Assembly (NCBI GenBank): GCA_002841335.1
Contig: PHEY01000004.1
Span: 248,001-312,000 of the forward strand
Direction of reading: 5' to 3'
DNA from: Actinobacteria bacterium HGW-Actinobacteria-2
GTDB taxonomy: Bacteria; Actinomycetota; Actinomycetes; Propionibacteriales; Propionibacteriaceae
Length of the DNA: 64,000 bases
Positions 43,414-50,914 of this stretch are shown piece after piece. Below the pieces are notes generated by a model. It had not been told where the DNA came from. It ran no database searches and saw only the letters and a list, made by a program, of their open reading frames with translations. The translations under genes were made by a program, and so were the position numbers. The first letter of the stretch is position 1, and each line of letters begins with the position of its first letter.

Positions 43414-44459
43414 TGAGCTCGCACACCGTGACGGTGGTTGGCGCCGAGGAATCCTCGGCGCCAACCACCGGTGGGGTCAAGCCGGAGCGAGGTTCCCGGC
43501 ATGGACGTCATCGCGGACTGGTTCGAGCCCTCGCCAAGCGACTTGGCCAGATCGTCTTCGTTCTGGTGGGAGTCGTGGTTGTCACCTTCAGCATGCTGCA
43601 CGTCATCCCCGGCGATCCGGCCCGACTGATCCTGGGCAAGTTCGCCAACCCGGAATCGGTTGCGACCCTGCGCCACACCCTGGGTCTGGACCTTCCGCTC
43701 ACCGAACAGTTCACCAACATGGTGGTTGGTCTGTTCCAGGGCAACCTGGGAACCTCACTGGTCTCCCGCACCCAAACGGTCAACGATCTGATCTGGCCGG
43801 CCTACGCCAACACGATGAGTGTGGTGGCAGTCTCGTTAGTGATCTCGTTGGTGATCGGCATCTCGGTGGGCATCATCACCGGCATCCGCCGCAATGATGG
43901 CCTCGATCGAGGATTGCAGGCACTGATGGTGATCCTGCTGTCCACGCCGCCGTTCATGTTCGGCATGGTGCTGTTGCTGGTGGCCCTGCGGACGAAGATC
44001 GCCCCGGCCGGTGGCTGGAACGGCACCCCCATTGACTCGTTGAAGTACATCTGGCTCCCAGCTCTGGCGCTGTCGATCGCCTTGGCGCCGGTCATCGCCC
44101 GCTCACTGCGGCAGTCGATTCGAGAGACCTTCGCCCAAGACTTCGTCGAGGCCGCGATCGCCCGAGGCCTGCCGCGCCGCCAGGTGGTGCTACGGCACGT
44201 CCTGCCCAACAGCCTGCTGCCGATTGTCGGCCTGATCGGCTACAGCCTCGGCGGACTGATCGGTGGGGCCGTGGTGGTCGAGATGGTGTTCAACATTCCC
44301 GGCATCGGCTCTCGGATGATGGCCGCCGTCGGATCGCGTGACTTCCCCGTGGTTCAGGGCATCGCCTTGGTCTCGGCGGTCACCGTCATCTTCTTCAATG
44401 CCCTGGCCGATGCCGCCTACTGGCTGATCGACCCTCGTACCCGAACGGCCGGATCGTGA
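43413..44459 (+). CDS. ABC transporter permease, DppB type, of the sugar-acid locus
   Basis: This 348-residue permease has the DppB plan: TM1 (IVFVLVGVVVVTFSMLHVIPGDPAR), a loop, then five helices with the EAA loop FAQDFVEAAIARGLPRRQVVLRHVLPN. The GTG at 43413 shares its first base with the preceding TAG stop. About 36 residues precede TM1, more than usual, and the 39-bp palindrome lies inside this extension (SSHTVTVVGAEESSAPTTGG). No later ATG/GTG in frame precedes TM1, so the extension seems real, but a CTG start near 43521 cannot be excluded. Confidence 0.88.
   Translation: MSSHTVTVVGAEESSAPTTGGVKPERGSRHGRHRGLVRALAKRLGQIVFVLVGVVVVTFSMLHVIPGDPARLILGKFANPESVATLRHTLGLDLPLTEQFTNMVVGLFQGNLGTSLVSRTQTVNDLIWPAYANTMSVVAVSLVISLVIGISVGIITGIRRNDGLDRGLQALMVILLSTPPFMFGMVLLLVALRTKIAPAGGWNGTPIDSLKYIWLPALALSIALAPVIARSLRQSIRETFAQDFVEAAIARGLPRRQVVLRHVLPNSLLPIVGLIGYSLGGLIGGAVVVEMVFNIPGIGSRMMAAVGSRDFPVVQGIALVSAVTVIFFNALADAAYWLIDPRTRTAGS
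43432..43470 (+). other. 39-bp near-perfect palindrome at the binding-protein/permease junction
   Basis: A 19-bp arm (CGGTGGTTGGCGCCGAGGA) is followed by one base and its exact complement. In RNA it forms a very stable hairpin 18 nt after the binding-protein stop. Such hairpins commonly shield upstream binding-protein mRNA and lower downstream expression. Here it is inside the permease reading frame. Confidence 0.8.
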
Positions 44460-45373
44460 CGACCACAACCCCCAAGACTCCCGCTCCGGCGCTACGCCCC
44501 AGCCCGCACTGGCTCCGACTGCCCCGGTGGAGCTTCGCGCAACGCCGTCCCCGGAGTGCGCTCGCGCTCGGCCTAGGACTGCTGGCGCTGATCGTGCTGG
44601 CCACGATCTTCGTCCCGATGCTGTCGCCGTACACAGCCACCGCGATCTCCGGCAAGCCGCTGATGCCGCCATCACCGCAGCACCTGTTCGGCACTGACAC
44701 GGCCGGACGCGACGTGTTCGTCCGTACCTGGTTGGGGGGCCGCAACGACTTGATGATGGTGGTCCTGGTGGTACTCGGATCCTCGATCATCGGCACCATG
44801 GTGGGGGTGGTGGCCTCGATGAGTTCCCAGATCACCGACTCGGTCCTGATGCGTCTCACCGATGCGCTGATCTCCTTCCCCGGCATGATCATCGTGATGG
44901 CCATCGCCCTGGTCTTCTCCGGCATCGGCGAAGTGGGGCCATTCCCTCGCGGAGCACTCCCGGCGGTGATCGCGATCATCGCGATCAACTGGGCCTCCTA
45001 CACCCGACTGGTTCGAGGTGAGGCGCTAAGTCTGCGCTCGCGGGACTTCATTACCGCAGCGACGCTGCTGGGGTACTCCAAGACGCGCATCATCGTGCGG
45101 CACTTGTTGCCGAACCTCGCCACGACGGTGGTGGCCTACATGGTGGTGGATGCCATCGTCGCGGTGGTCACCATCGCCGGTATGCCGTTCATCGGTGCCG
45201 GTATTCAACCGCCGGCACCCGAATGGGGTTCGCTGATGCTGGCCGGCTCAACAGTGCTGTACTCGGCCTGGTGGGTGACAGTCATGCCCGGCCTGGTCGT
45301 CACGGTGTACGGCATCGCCTTGTCGCTGATCGCTGACTCGCTGCTGGCCGAAGTCGATGGAGGTGCGCGATGA
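44456..45373 (+). CDS. ABC transporter permease, DppC type, of the sugar-acid locus
   Basis: This 305-residue permease has an N-terminal cytoplasmic tail, TM1 (ALALGLGLLALIVLATIFVPML), a loop with LFGTDTAGRDVFVRTWLGG, and the EAA loop LRSRDFITAATLLGYSKTRIIVRHLLPN. It pairs with the DppB-type permease. The GTG start overlaps the previous stop (GTGA), and the next gene overlaps its own end (ATGA). The order binding protein, B, C, D, F is the classic Dpp/Opp arrangement, unlike the transporter at 16.5-22.3 kb. Confidence 0.92.
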   Translation: MTTTTPKTPAPALRPSPHWLRLPRWSFAQRRPRSALALGLGLLALIVLATIFVPMLSPYTATAISGKPLMPPSPQHLFGTDTAGRDVFVRTWLGGRNDLMMVVLVVLGSSIIGTMVGVVASMSSQITDSVLMRLTDALISFPGMIIVMAIALVFSGIGEVGPFPRGALPAVIAIIAINWASYTRLVRGEALSLRSRDFITAATLLGYSKTRIIVRHLLPNLATTVVAYMVVDAIVAVVTIAGMPFIGAGIQPPAPEWGSLMLAGSTVLYSAWWVTVMPGLVVTVYGIALSLIADSLLAEVDGGAR

Positions 45374-46350
45374 GTTCCGATCTGCTCACGATCACCGGTC
45401 TGGGCGTGGAGATCGCCGGATTGCCGGTGCTCTCAGAGGTCTCGTTGGCGCTGCCGTCCCACGGTGTGCTGGGGCTGGTGGGGGAGACCGGTTCGGGCAA
45501 GTCGTTGACCTGCCGGGCGCTGATGGGGCTGTTGCCTCGGATCGGCGGCAAAGTGAGCGACGGTTCGATCACTTTCGATGGCACCACGTTGACCGGTTTG
45601 GACGAATCAGGCTGGGCGCGGGTGCGCGGACGTCAGATCGGTTTCGTGCCTCAAGCCTCGCTGAACGCGCTGGATCCGGTGATGACCGTCGGCGAGCAAC
45701 TGCGGGAGGCTGTGTCCCACCTGGATTCCGGCGCGGAAGTGAAGGCCCGCTGCTTGGAACTGCTTGAGCTGGTGCGCCTGCCGCAGCCACAGGAAGTGCT
45801 TCGGCGCTACCCCCATGAACTGTCTGGCGGCATGCGCCAACGAGTGATGATCGCGCTGGCCCTGGCCGGACGTCCGCGATTGTTGGTGGCCGATGAGCCC
45901 ACCACGGCCCTGGACGTGACCGTGCAGAAGGCCATCTTGGAGGTCTTCGCCGATCTGCGAACCTCCACCGGAATGAGTCTGTTGCTGGTGACCCACGATC
46001 TGGGCGTGGTGGTCGACGTCGCCGACAGCGTGGCGGTGATGTACGGCGGCACGGTGGTGGAGTTCGGCTCGGCTCGCGAGGTGATGACCAACCCGTCACA
46101 CCCCTACACCGCAGCCCTGCTGGGCGCCCGCCCGGCGACCCGCACCCTCGGCGAGAGACTCACCACGATTCCTGGTGTTCCGGCAGTGCCTGGTCAATGG
46201 CCCGACGGCTGTCGATTCGCGCCCCGCTGCGCCTTCGCCCGAGACGAATGTCGTGCCGTCCAGCCGGCCCTTCTGGCAGTCGACGAACACCGGGCGCGGG
46301 CTTGCCACGGGTGGCTGGGTACGAGCGAGGAGGCCGTCGTCCATGTCTGA
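45370..46350 (+). CDS. ABC transporter ATPase, DppD type
   Basis: This 326-residue ATPase has Walker A GETGSGKS near residue 38, Q-loop GFVPQASLNALDPV, signature LSGGMRQRV and Walker B LLVADEPTTALD. The C-terminal oligopeptide-transporter tail with a Cys cluster (DGCRFAPRCAFARDEC) is present. It works as a heterodimer with the next gene. The start overlaps the permease stop by 4 nt. Confidence 0.93.
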   Translation: MSSDLLTITGLGVEIAGLPVLSEVSLALPSHGVLGLVGETGSGKSLTCRALMGLLPRIGGKVSDGSITFDGTTLTGLDESGWARVRGRQIGFVPQASLNALDPVMTVGEQLREAVSHLDSGAEVKARCLELLELVRLPQPQEVLRRYPHELSGGMRQRVMIALALAGRPRLLVADEPTTALDVTVQKAILEVFADLRTSTGMSLLLVTHDLGVVVDVADSVAVMYGGTVVEFGSAREVMTNPSHPYTAALLGARPATRTLGERLTTIPGVPAVPGQWPDGCRFAPRCAFARDECRAVQPALLAVDEHRARACHGWLGTSEEAVVHV

Positions 46351-47113
46351 AGTCTTGTTGGAAGTCGTTGATGCCGAGTTCCGCTACGCCCGAGGACTTC
46401 CTCCGGCCGCGACCGGAATCAATCTGCAGGTGCGGCCGGGAGACTCGGTGGGCATCGTCGGTGAGAGCGGTAGTGGCAAGACCACGGTCGGCCGCGGGCT
46501 GGTGGGCTCGCTGTTCCCGTCCTCGGGCTCGGTGCTGGTGCAAGGTCGAGGATGGAAGGGGGTGCGGCGCCGTGACCCGGTGCGCCGCATCGTTCAGATG
46601 GTCTTCCAAGACCCGTACGCGTCGCTGAACCCGATGTTGTCGGCCCAAGCCACCGTGGCCGAGGTGATCCGGGTCTGGGACGGAGCCAAGCCCAGTGTGG
46701 CGGCGAGTCGCGCCGAACAGGTGCTGGCCGAGGTGGGTCTGACCGGTGAAGTGATCAGGCGACGTCCGGCACTGCTGTCGGGCGGACAGCGTCAGCGCGT
46801 CGGCATCGCCCGGGCACTGGCCTGCGAGCCGCAGGTTCTCGTCGCGGACGAGCCGACCTCGGCGTTGGACGTGTCCGTGCAAGCCAATGTGCTGAACCTG
46901 TTGCTTGATCTGAAGGCGAGCCGCGGATTGGCGCTGGTGCTGATCTCGCACGACCTTTCGGTCGTGGATTACCTCACCGATCGTGCGCTGGTGATGCTGA
47001 ACGGTGAGGTGGTCGAGCACGGGGACACCCACACCCTGCTGCAGAACCCGAGTCATGAGTACACCAAGACCCTGATCAGCTCGATCCCGGGAAGCTCGCT
47101 GGCGAACGCCTGA
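46343..47113 (+). CDS. ABC transporter ATPase, DppF type
   Basis: This 256-residue ATPase has Walker A GESGSGKT, VFQDPYASLNPM at the Q-loop, signature LSGGQRQRVGIARAL and Walker B VLVADEPTSALD. It lacks the usual C-terminal Cys-rich extension, making it shorter than most DppF. The ATG at 46343 overlaps the DppD stop by 8 nt and follows GAGGAGG. It is last in the importer operon; no strong terminator follows within the 135-nt gap. Confidence 0.92.
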   Translation: MSEVLLEVVDAEFRYARGLPPAATGINLQVRPGDSVGIVGESGSGKTTVGRGLVGSLFPSSGSVLVQGRGWKGVRRRDPVRRIVQMVFQDPYASLNPMLSAQATVAEVIRVWDGAKPSVAASRAEQVLAEVGLTGEVIRRRPALLSGGQRQRVGIARALACEPQVLVADEPTSALDVSVQANVLNLLLDLKASRGLALVLISHDLSVVDYLTDRALVMLNGEVVEHGDTHTLLQNPSHEYTKTLISSIPGSSLANA

Positions 47114-47248
47114 GGCGTCGTCGGCGGCCGAATCAAGCCAGCCTCAAGTCGCGACTGATTCTCACAGCCCGCGCCTAGGTCGTCCCACAGCCGACACCTA
47201 GCCGCGGGCACGAGCCTGGATGCAGACAACCCGCATTCAGGAGGATTC

Positions 47249-47530
47249 ATGGCAACCACACCCGCGGTCTCCCAAGCACGGCAGACCCTGGCCGGCATTC
47301 TGGCCGGCGCCACCGTCGCCACCGGTGCGTTCGCCACGGTGTTGGCGGTGACCGCCCCGCAGACCAGTTCGGCCACCACGGCCGCCGACACCACCACGAC
47401 CACCACGGTGACGGCGGACTCCGAAGACGACGAGACCACGACGCAGCCCAAGACCCAGCCGACCACCTCGACGGTGACCAATCCGGGCACCTCAAATCGG
47501 ACCTCGCAGACCTCAACCAGGGGTTCTTGA
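47249..47530 (+). CDS. Small exported Thr-rich protein, paralogue 1
   Basis: I do not recognise this 93-residue protein. An N-terminal helix (LAGILAGATVATGAFATVLAV) is a signal or anchor. The remainder is almost only Thr, Ser, Asp, Glu, Gln and Pro, with no Cys, so it is likely an unfolded, possibly O-glycosylated wall segment. AGGAGG stands 4 nt before the ATG. It shares its N-terminal pattern (MAT...R-TL...AGT-ATG) with the next gene. It has no FMN-attachment-like [S/T]GAT motif outside the helix. It opens the ApbE/ferric-reductase cluster. Confidence 0.65.
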   Translation: MATTPAVSQARQTLAGILAGATVATGAFATVLAVTAPQTSSATTAADTTTTTTVTADSEDDETTTQPKTQPTTSTVTNPGTSNRTSQTSTRGS

Positions 47531-47665
47531 GCCGAAATCGGGCTTCTTTACACAAACTTGAGGTTGGCCTGAGGCCGGCATAGCGCGATTGACAGGTTGG
47601 TTCGAAACCATCAGATCAGGTCGAAAGTCGCACCATGCGACACCCCAACCTGAGGAGTCCGAACA

Positions 47666-48058
47666 ATGGCAACACCGGCACTGACCAGAACCAGACTGAC
47701 CCTGGGCGCTTTGATGGCCGCGGGCACCCTGGCTACCGGCGGGATCGCCGGCGCGCTGGCGGTGACCCCACCGAGTGACGCCGAGGCCGCCGATCAGCTG
47801 CAGGAGCAGCTCCCGGTCGCCACCCCGTCGCAGTCGGCGATCCCGTCACCGACCCCGACCCCGACCAAGTCCAAAGACGACGATGACGACGAGGCCGAGC
47901 ACAAGACCACTCGGAAGACCACCACCACCAAGCGGGTCACCCCCGTCACCAAGAAGAAGACCAAAAAGGTCACCAAGCCGAAGGCCACCGCCCCGGCACC
48001 GGCTCCGGCACCCAAGCCGGCCCCCAAACCGGCCCCCACCAAGACCAAGGGATCCTGA
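47666..48058 (+). CDS. Small exported Lys/Pro/Ala-rich protein, paralogue 2
   Basis: This 130-residue protein has an N-terminal hydrophobic helix (LGALMAAGTLATGGIAGALAV) like its upstream neighbour, then an acidic patch (KSKDDDDDEAEHK), a Lys/Thr-rich part and a tail of Ala-Pro-Lys repeats. It is probably exported and disordered; the basic Pro-rich tail could bind the cell wall. TTGACA at 47589-47594 may be the -35 of its own promoter, with only a weak -10. Its stop is 6 nt before apbE, so they likely share a transcript. Function is unknown. Confidence 0.65.
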   Translation: MATPALTRTRLTLGALMAAGTLATGGIAGALAVTPPSDAEAADQLQEQLPVATPSQSAIPSPTPTPTKSKDDDDDEAEHKTTRKTTTTKRVTPVTKKKTKKVTKPKATAPAPAPAPKPAPKPAPTKTKGS

Positions 48059-48064
48059 TCAACC

Positions 48065-49033
48065 ATGCCGGCACTGGCCTTCGAGCAGACTGACGCCACC
48101 GAACCCGGTTCGGTGGCCTCGGCCGGCTTCCGCGCGATCGGCACGACCAACGAGATCCTGGCCACCCGGCCGGACGCGTTGGCGAGCGCGGTCGCGCTGG
48201 CCAGTGACTACCTGCGTGAGCTCGATGCGACCTGCTCACGGTTTCGGTCCGACTCCGAGCTGAGCCAGTTCGCCGCCCAGGCGGTCGCCAACGACACCAC
48301 CTGGTATGCGTCTCCGCTGCTGCTGGACTACCTGCACGCGGCCCGCTACGCCGCCGAACTCACTGACGGGTTGGTCGACTTCACCGTCGGCTCGGCGCTG
48401 ATCAGCACCGGGTACGACCAGGACGTCGACGCCGTCCGGGCCCGTGAGGACTTCCACACCACCGCGGCCGATGTGCCCGGATGGGAGCGGGTGGTGTTCG
48501 GCAGTCTGGGTCGGGTGAGTGTGCCCCAGGGCACGGTCATCGACCTGGGTGCCACGGCGAAAGCCCATGCCGCCGACCAGATCGCACGGTTGCTCGCGCT
48601 GCGCCTGCCCGGAGGGTTCCTGGTGAACCTCGGCGGCGACATCGCGACCTCCGGAGACGTTCCCGACGATGGCTGGTCGGTGGGCGTGGAAGCCGCCGAC
48701 GGAACCGAACGACAGGCAGTGGCGATCACCTCTCAGGCGATCACCACGTCCTCGACCCAGTTGCGCACCTGGCATACCGATGCCGGTCAGGCGCATCACA
48801 TCATCGACCCGCGCACCGGAGACACTGCCGCCGCAGTGTGGGCCCAAGTGAGCTGTGTGGCGACCACCGCGCTGGAAGCCAACGCTGCCTCAACGGCTGC
48901 TCTGGTGCTCGGCGAGGACGCTGTGGCCTGGCTGGACGCCCGTGGTGTGCCAGCCCGGCTGGAGCGTCTTGACGGCACCCCGGTGTTCACCGGCGGCTGG
49001 CCGCATTCTGACAACGATCAGGAGGAGAAGTGA
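48065..49033 (+). CDS. apbE: FAD:protein FMN transferase (ApbE family)
   Basis: This 322-residue enzyme transfers FMN from FAD to a Thr/Ser of a target protein. Visible family blocks are CSRFRSDSELSQF, DLGATAKAHAADQIA (Mg/FAD site), GGFLVNLGGDIA and AHHIIDPRTGDTA. It has no signal peptide, so flavinylation would be in the cytoplasm before export, or the target is membrane-bound. It overlaps the ferric-reductase-like gene by 4 nt. No FMN_bind-domain target is encoded nearby, which is unusual for such clusters. Confidence 0.93.
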   Translation: MPALAFEQTDATEPGSVASAGFRAIGTTNEILATRPDALASAVALASDYLRELDATCSRFRSDSELSQFAAQAVANDTTWYASPLLLDYLHAARYAAELTDGLVDFTVGSALISTGYDQDVDAVRAREDFHTTAADVPGWERVVFGSLGRVSVPQGTVIDLGATAKAHAADQIARLLALRLPGGFLVNLGGDIATSGDVPDDGWSVGVEAADGTERQAVAITSQAITTSSTQLRTWHTDAGQAHHIIDPRTGDTAAAVWAQVSCVATTALEANAASTAALVLGEDAVAWLDARGVPARLERLDGTPVFTGGWPHSDNDQEEK

Positions 49034-49602
49034 TCTTCGGCGAATCGACACTGTGGTACCTCTCTCGGGCCACCGGCGTGGTGAGCATTGTGTTGCTCAC
49101 CATCGTGGTGATCCTCGGAGTGGTCACCGCAGGGCGCCGCCGCCCCGACGGCGCGAGTGCCACGGTGGCGATGGGCGTCCATCGCTGGCTGTCGATGGGG
49201 ATGCTCGTCTTCCTCATCACCCACATCATCACCGCGATCGTCGACGGCTTCGTCAACATCAGCTGGCTGGCTGTCGTGGTCCCGTTCATCTCGGAGTACG
49301 AGCCGCTGCTGGTGGGCTTCGGTGCGATCGGGGTCGACCTGCTGGTGGCCATCTTGGTGACCAGTTTCCTGCGGCACCGCATGGCCGAGCGTCAGTGGCG
49401 TTTCGTTCACTGGGCCACCTACGGCATGTGGCTGGTCGCGATCATCCACGGCTTCAGCTTCGGCACCGCCGATCAGCCGGTGCTGCGCCTGGTCACCTTG
49501 GGTTGTGGCGTGATCGGTGGCCTGGCCGCCAGTTGGCGGGTGGCGACCAGCTTCGCCGACCGTAATCGCCGCACCGAAGTCGCTTCTCAGGAGTGGTCAT
49601 GA
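49030..49602 (+). CDS. Ferric-reductase-like transmembrane protein
   Basis: This 190-residue membrane protein has five or six helices and the haem-ligand His pattern of the ferric reductase/NOX membrane domain: VHRWLSMGMLVFLITHIITA and HWATYGMWLVAIIHGFSFG. It lacks the cytoplasmic FAD/NAD domain, which suggests that the NuoF-like protein encoded next supplies electrons. It likely moves electrons through two b haems to a periplasmic or wall-side acceptor. GTG start (GTGA overlap with apbE), AGGAG upstream; its stop overlaps the next start by 4 nt. Confidence 0.88.
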   Translation: MIFGESTLWYLSRATGVVSIVLLTIVVILGVVTAGRRRPDGASATVAMGVHRWLSMGMLVFLITHIITAIVDGFVNISWLAVVVPFISEYEPLLVGFGAIGVDLLVAILVTSFLRHRMAERQWRFVHWATYGMWLVAIIHGFSFGTADQPVLRLVTLGCGVIGGLAASWRVATSFADRNRRTEVASQEWS

Positions 49603-50705
49603 CTACCATCGTCGATCTGATCCAGTCCGCCGGCCTCACCGGACGCGGCGGCGCCGCCTTCAGTAGTGCCATCAAGGTCAAGGCCGCCTGGGAGAACCGG
49701 GCCCGCCTGATCGTGAATGCCTGTGACGGCGAGATCGGTGCCGCCAAGGACGCCTGGGTGGTGGCCAACCATCTGCCCGAGTTGTTGGAAGGCGTCTCGC
49801 TGGTCACCGGTGGCCGCCGCAAAGCCAAGACGCTGTTCGCCACCCACCGTGGTTCGACCACCGCACGGCTCTTGGCCGAGGCCGGGCTGCCGGTGTTGGA
49901 GACCCCCGAGCGCTACGTGTCCAGTGAGGAGACCTCGCTGATCTCGCTGGCGCACGGCGGCCTGGCGCGTCCGATGACCAAGCGGGCCCCGTTCGTCTTC
50001 GGTGGTCGCGACAGCCAGGGCAAGCGGATTCGTCCGACCGTGGTGCTGAACGCCGAGACGCTGTGGCGGATCTCCCAGATCAACCGCAACGGGGTGGACT
50101 GGTTCCGCTCCTTCGGCACCGCCGACGAGCCTGGTCCGCGTCTGTTGGCCATCGGCGGCCACGTCTCTCGCCGAGGCGTGTACGAGTCCGAGGCCGGCAC
50201 CCGTCTGACCTCCATCCTGGCTCAGGCCGGGGGGCTGCCGGCTGACGCCGAGTACATCGGGGTCGGTGGCCTCGGCGGCATCCTGCTGACCGCCGATGAG
50301 CTGCGCAGCGCCACCTGGGATTCGCCGGGGATGAAGCGCTTCGGTGGCGGCATGGGCCCGGGCATCATCACCGTGTGGAACCCGGACGACTGCCCGGTCG
50401 AGGTGGCCAGCAAAATGATCGCCTTCGGTGCGGGGGAGTCCGCCGGCCAGTGCGGCCCGTGCATGTTCGGCCTGCCGGCGCTGTCGGCGGACTGGGCGGC
50501 CTTCAGTGAGCAGCCGAACCGCGACACTCACTGGCGGCTGGTCAGCCGCTTGGGCCAGTTCGGTGGCCGTGGCGCCTGCCATCATCCCGACGGGGTGGCT
50601 CGGTTCGCTCAGTCGGCGCTGCGTGCGCTCGGCCCGGAGCTCGCCGAGCACGCCGAGAACCAGTGCACCAAGGCAGGAGGACGCCGCTATGCCCAGCTCG
50701 GCTGA
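49599..50705 (+). CDS. Stand-alone NuoF-like NADH dehydrogenase subunit
   Basis: This 368-residue protein has the complex-I 51-kDa fold: the FMN/NADH domain start TGRGGAAFSSAIKVKAAW, an SLBB-like middle part and a C-terminal Fe-S domain. In NuoF the cluster is held by ESCGxCxPC plus a later Cys. Here the first Cys is Ala (ESAGQCGPC), leaving Cys, Cys and the Cys of GRGACHHPDG. No other Nuo subunit is near. It probably takes electrons from NAD(P)H and passes them to the adjacent ferredoxin and membrane protein. It overlaps both neighbours. Confidence 0.88.
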   Translation: MTTIVDLIQSAGLTGRGGAAFSSAIKVKAAWENRARLIVNACDGEIGAAKDAWVVANHLPELLEGVSLVTGGRRKAKTLFATHRGSTTARLLAEAGLPVLETPERYVSSEETSLISLAHGGLARPMTKRAPFVFGGRDSQGKRIRPTVVLNAETLWRISQINRNGVDWFRSFGTADEPGPRLLAIGGHVSRRGVYESEAGTRLTSILAQAGGLPADAEYIGVGGLGGILLTADELRSATWDSPGMKRFGGGMGPGIITVWNPDDCPVEVASKMIAFGAGESAGQCGPCMFGLPALSADWAAFSEQPNRDTHWRLVSRLGQFGGRGACHHPDGVARFAQSALRALGPELAEHAENQCTKAGGRRYAQLG

Positions 50706-50889
50706 CCATCGACGCGTGGCCGTCGACCGGATCCTGTGCACCGGACACGGCGTCTGCGCGCAAACCTTGCCGGCGTCGATCGCCCTGGACGAATGGGGCT
50801 ACCCGATCATCGTCGAGGACCACGTGGACGCCGACGCCGGTGCGCTGGCGGTGAAGTTGTGCCCAGCGCGGGCGTTGTTCCTGCGCTGA
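50689..50889 (+). CDS. Small three-Cys ferredoxin
   Basis: This 66-residue ferredoxin carries CTGHGVC and, near the end, LCPARAL, the CxxXxxC(n)CP pattern of P450-type [3Fe-4S] ferredoxins with His at the variable position. It could hold a 3Fe-4S cluster or a 4Fe-4S cluster with a non-Cys ligand. AGGAGG lies 9 nt before the ATG at 50689. It overlaps the end of the NuoF-like gene by 17 nt, so the two are co-expressed. No P450 is near, and a partner in the reductase chain is more likely. Confidence 0.88.
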   Translation: MPSSADHRRVAVDRILCTGHGVCAQTLPASIALDEWGYPIIVEDHVDADAGALAVKLCPARALFLR

Positions 50890-50914
50890 GTCGGTCGGTC
50901 TGTCGGCCGCGGGG

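Noticed and set aside
47816-48055. Simple-sequence tract (Asp, Lys/Thr and Ala-Pro-Lys codons) as a tandem repeat array or CRISPR-like element
   Set aside because: It is the coding sequence of a low-complexity exported protein. There are no regularly spaced identical repeats.
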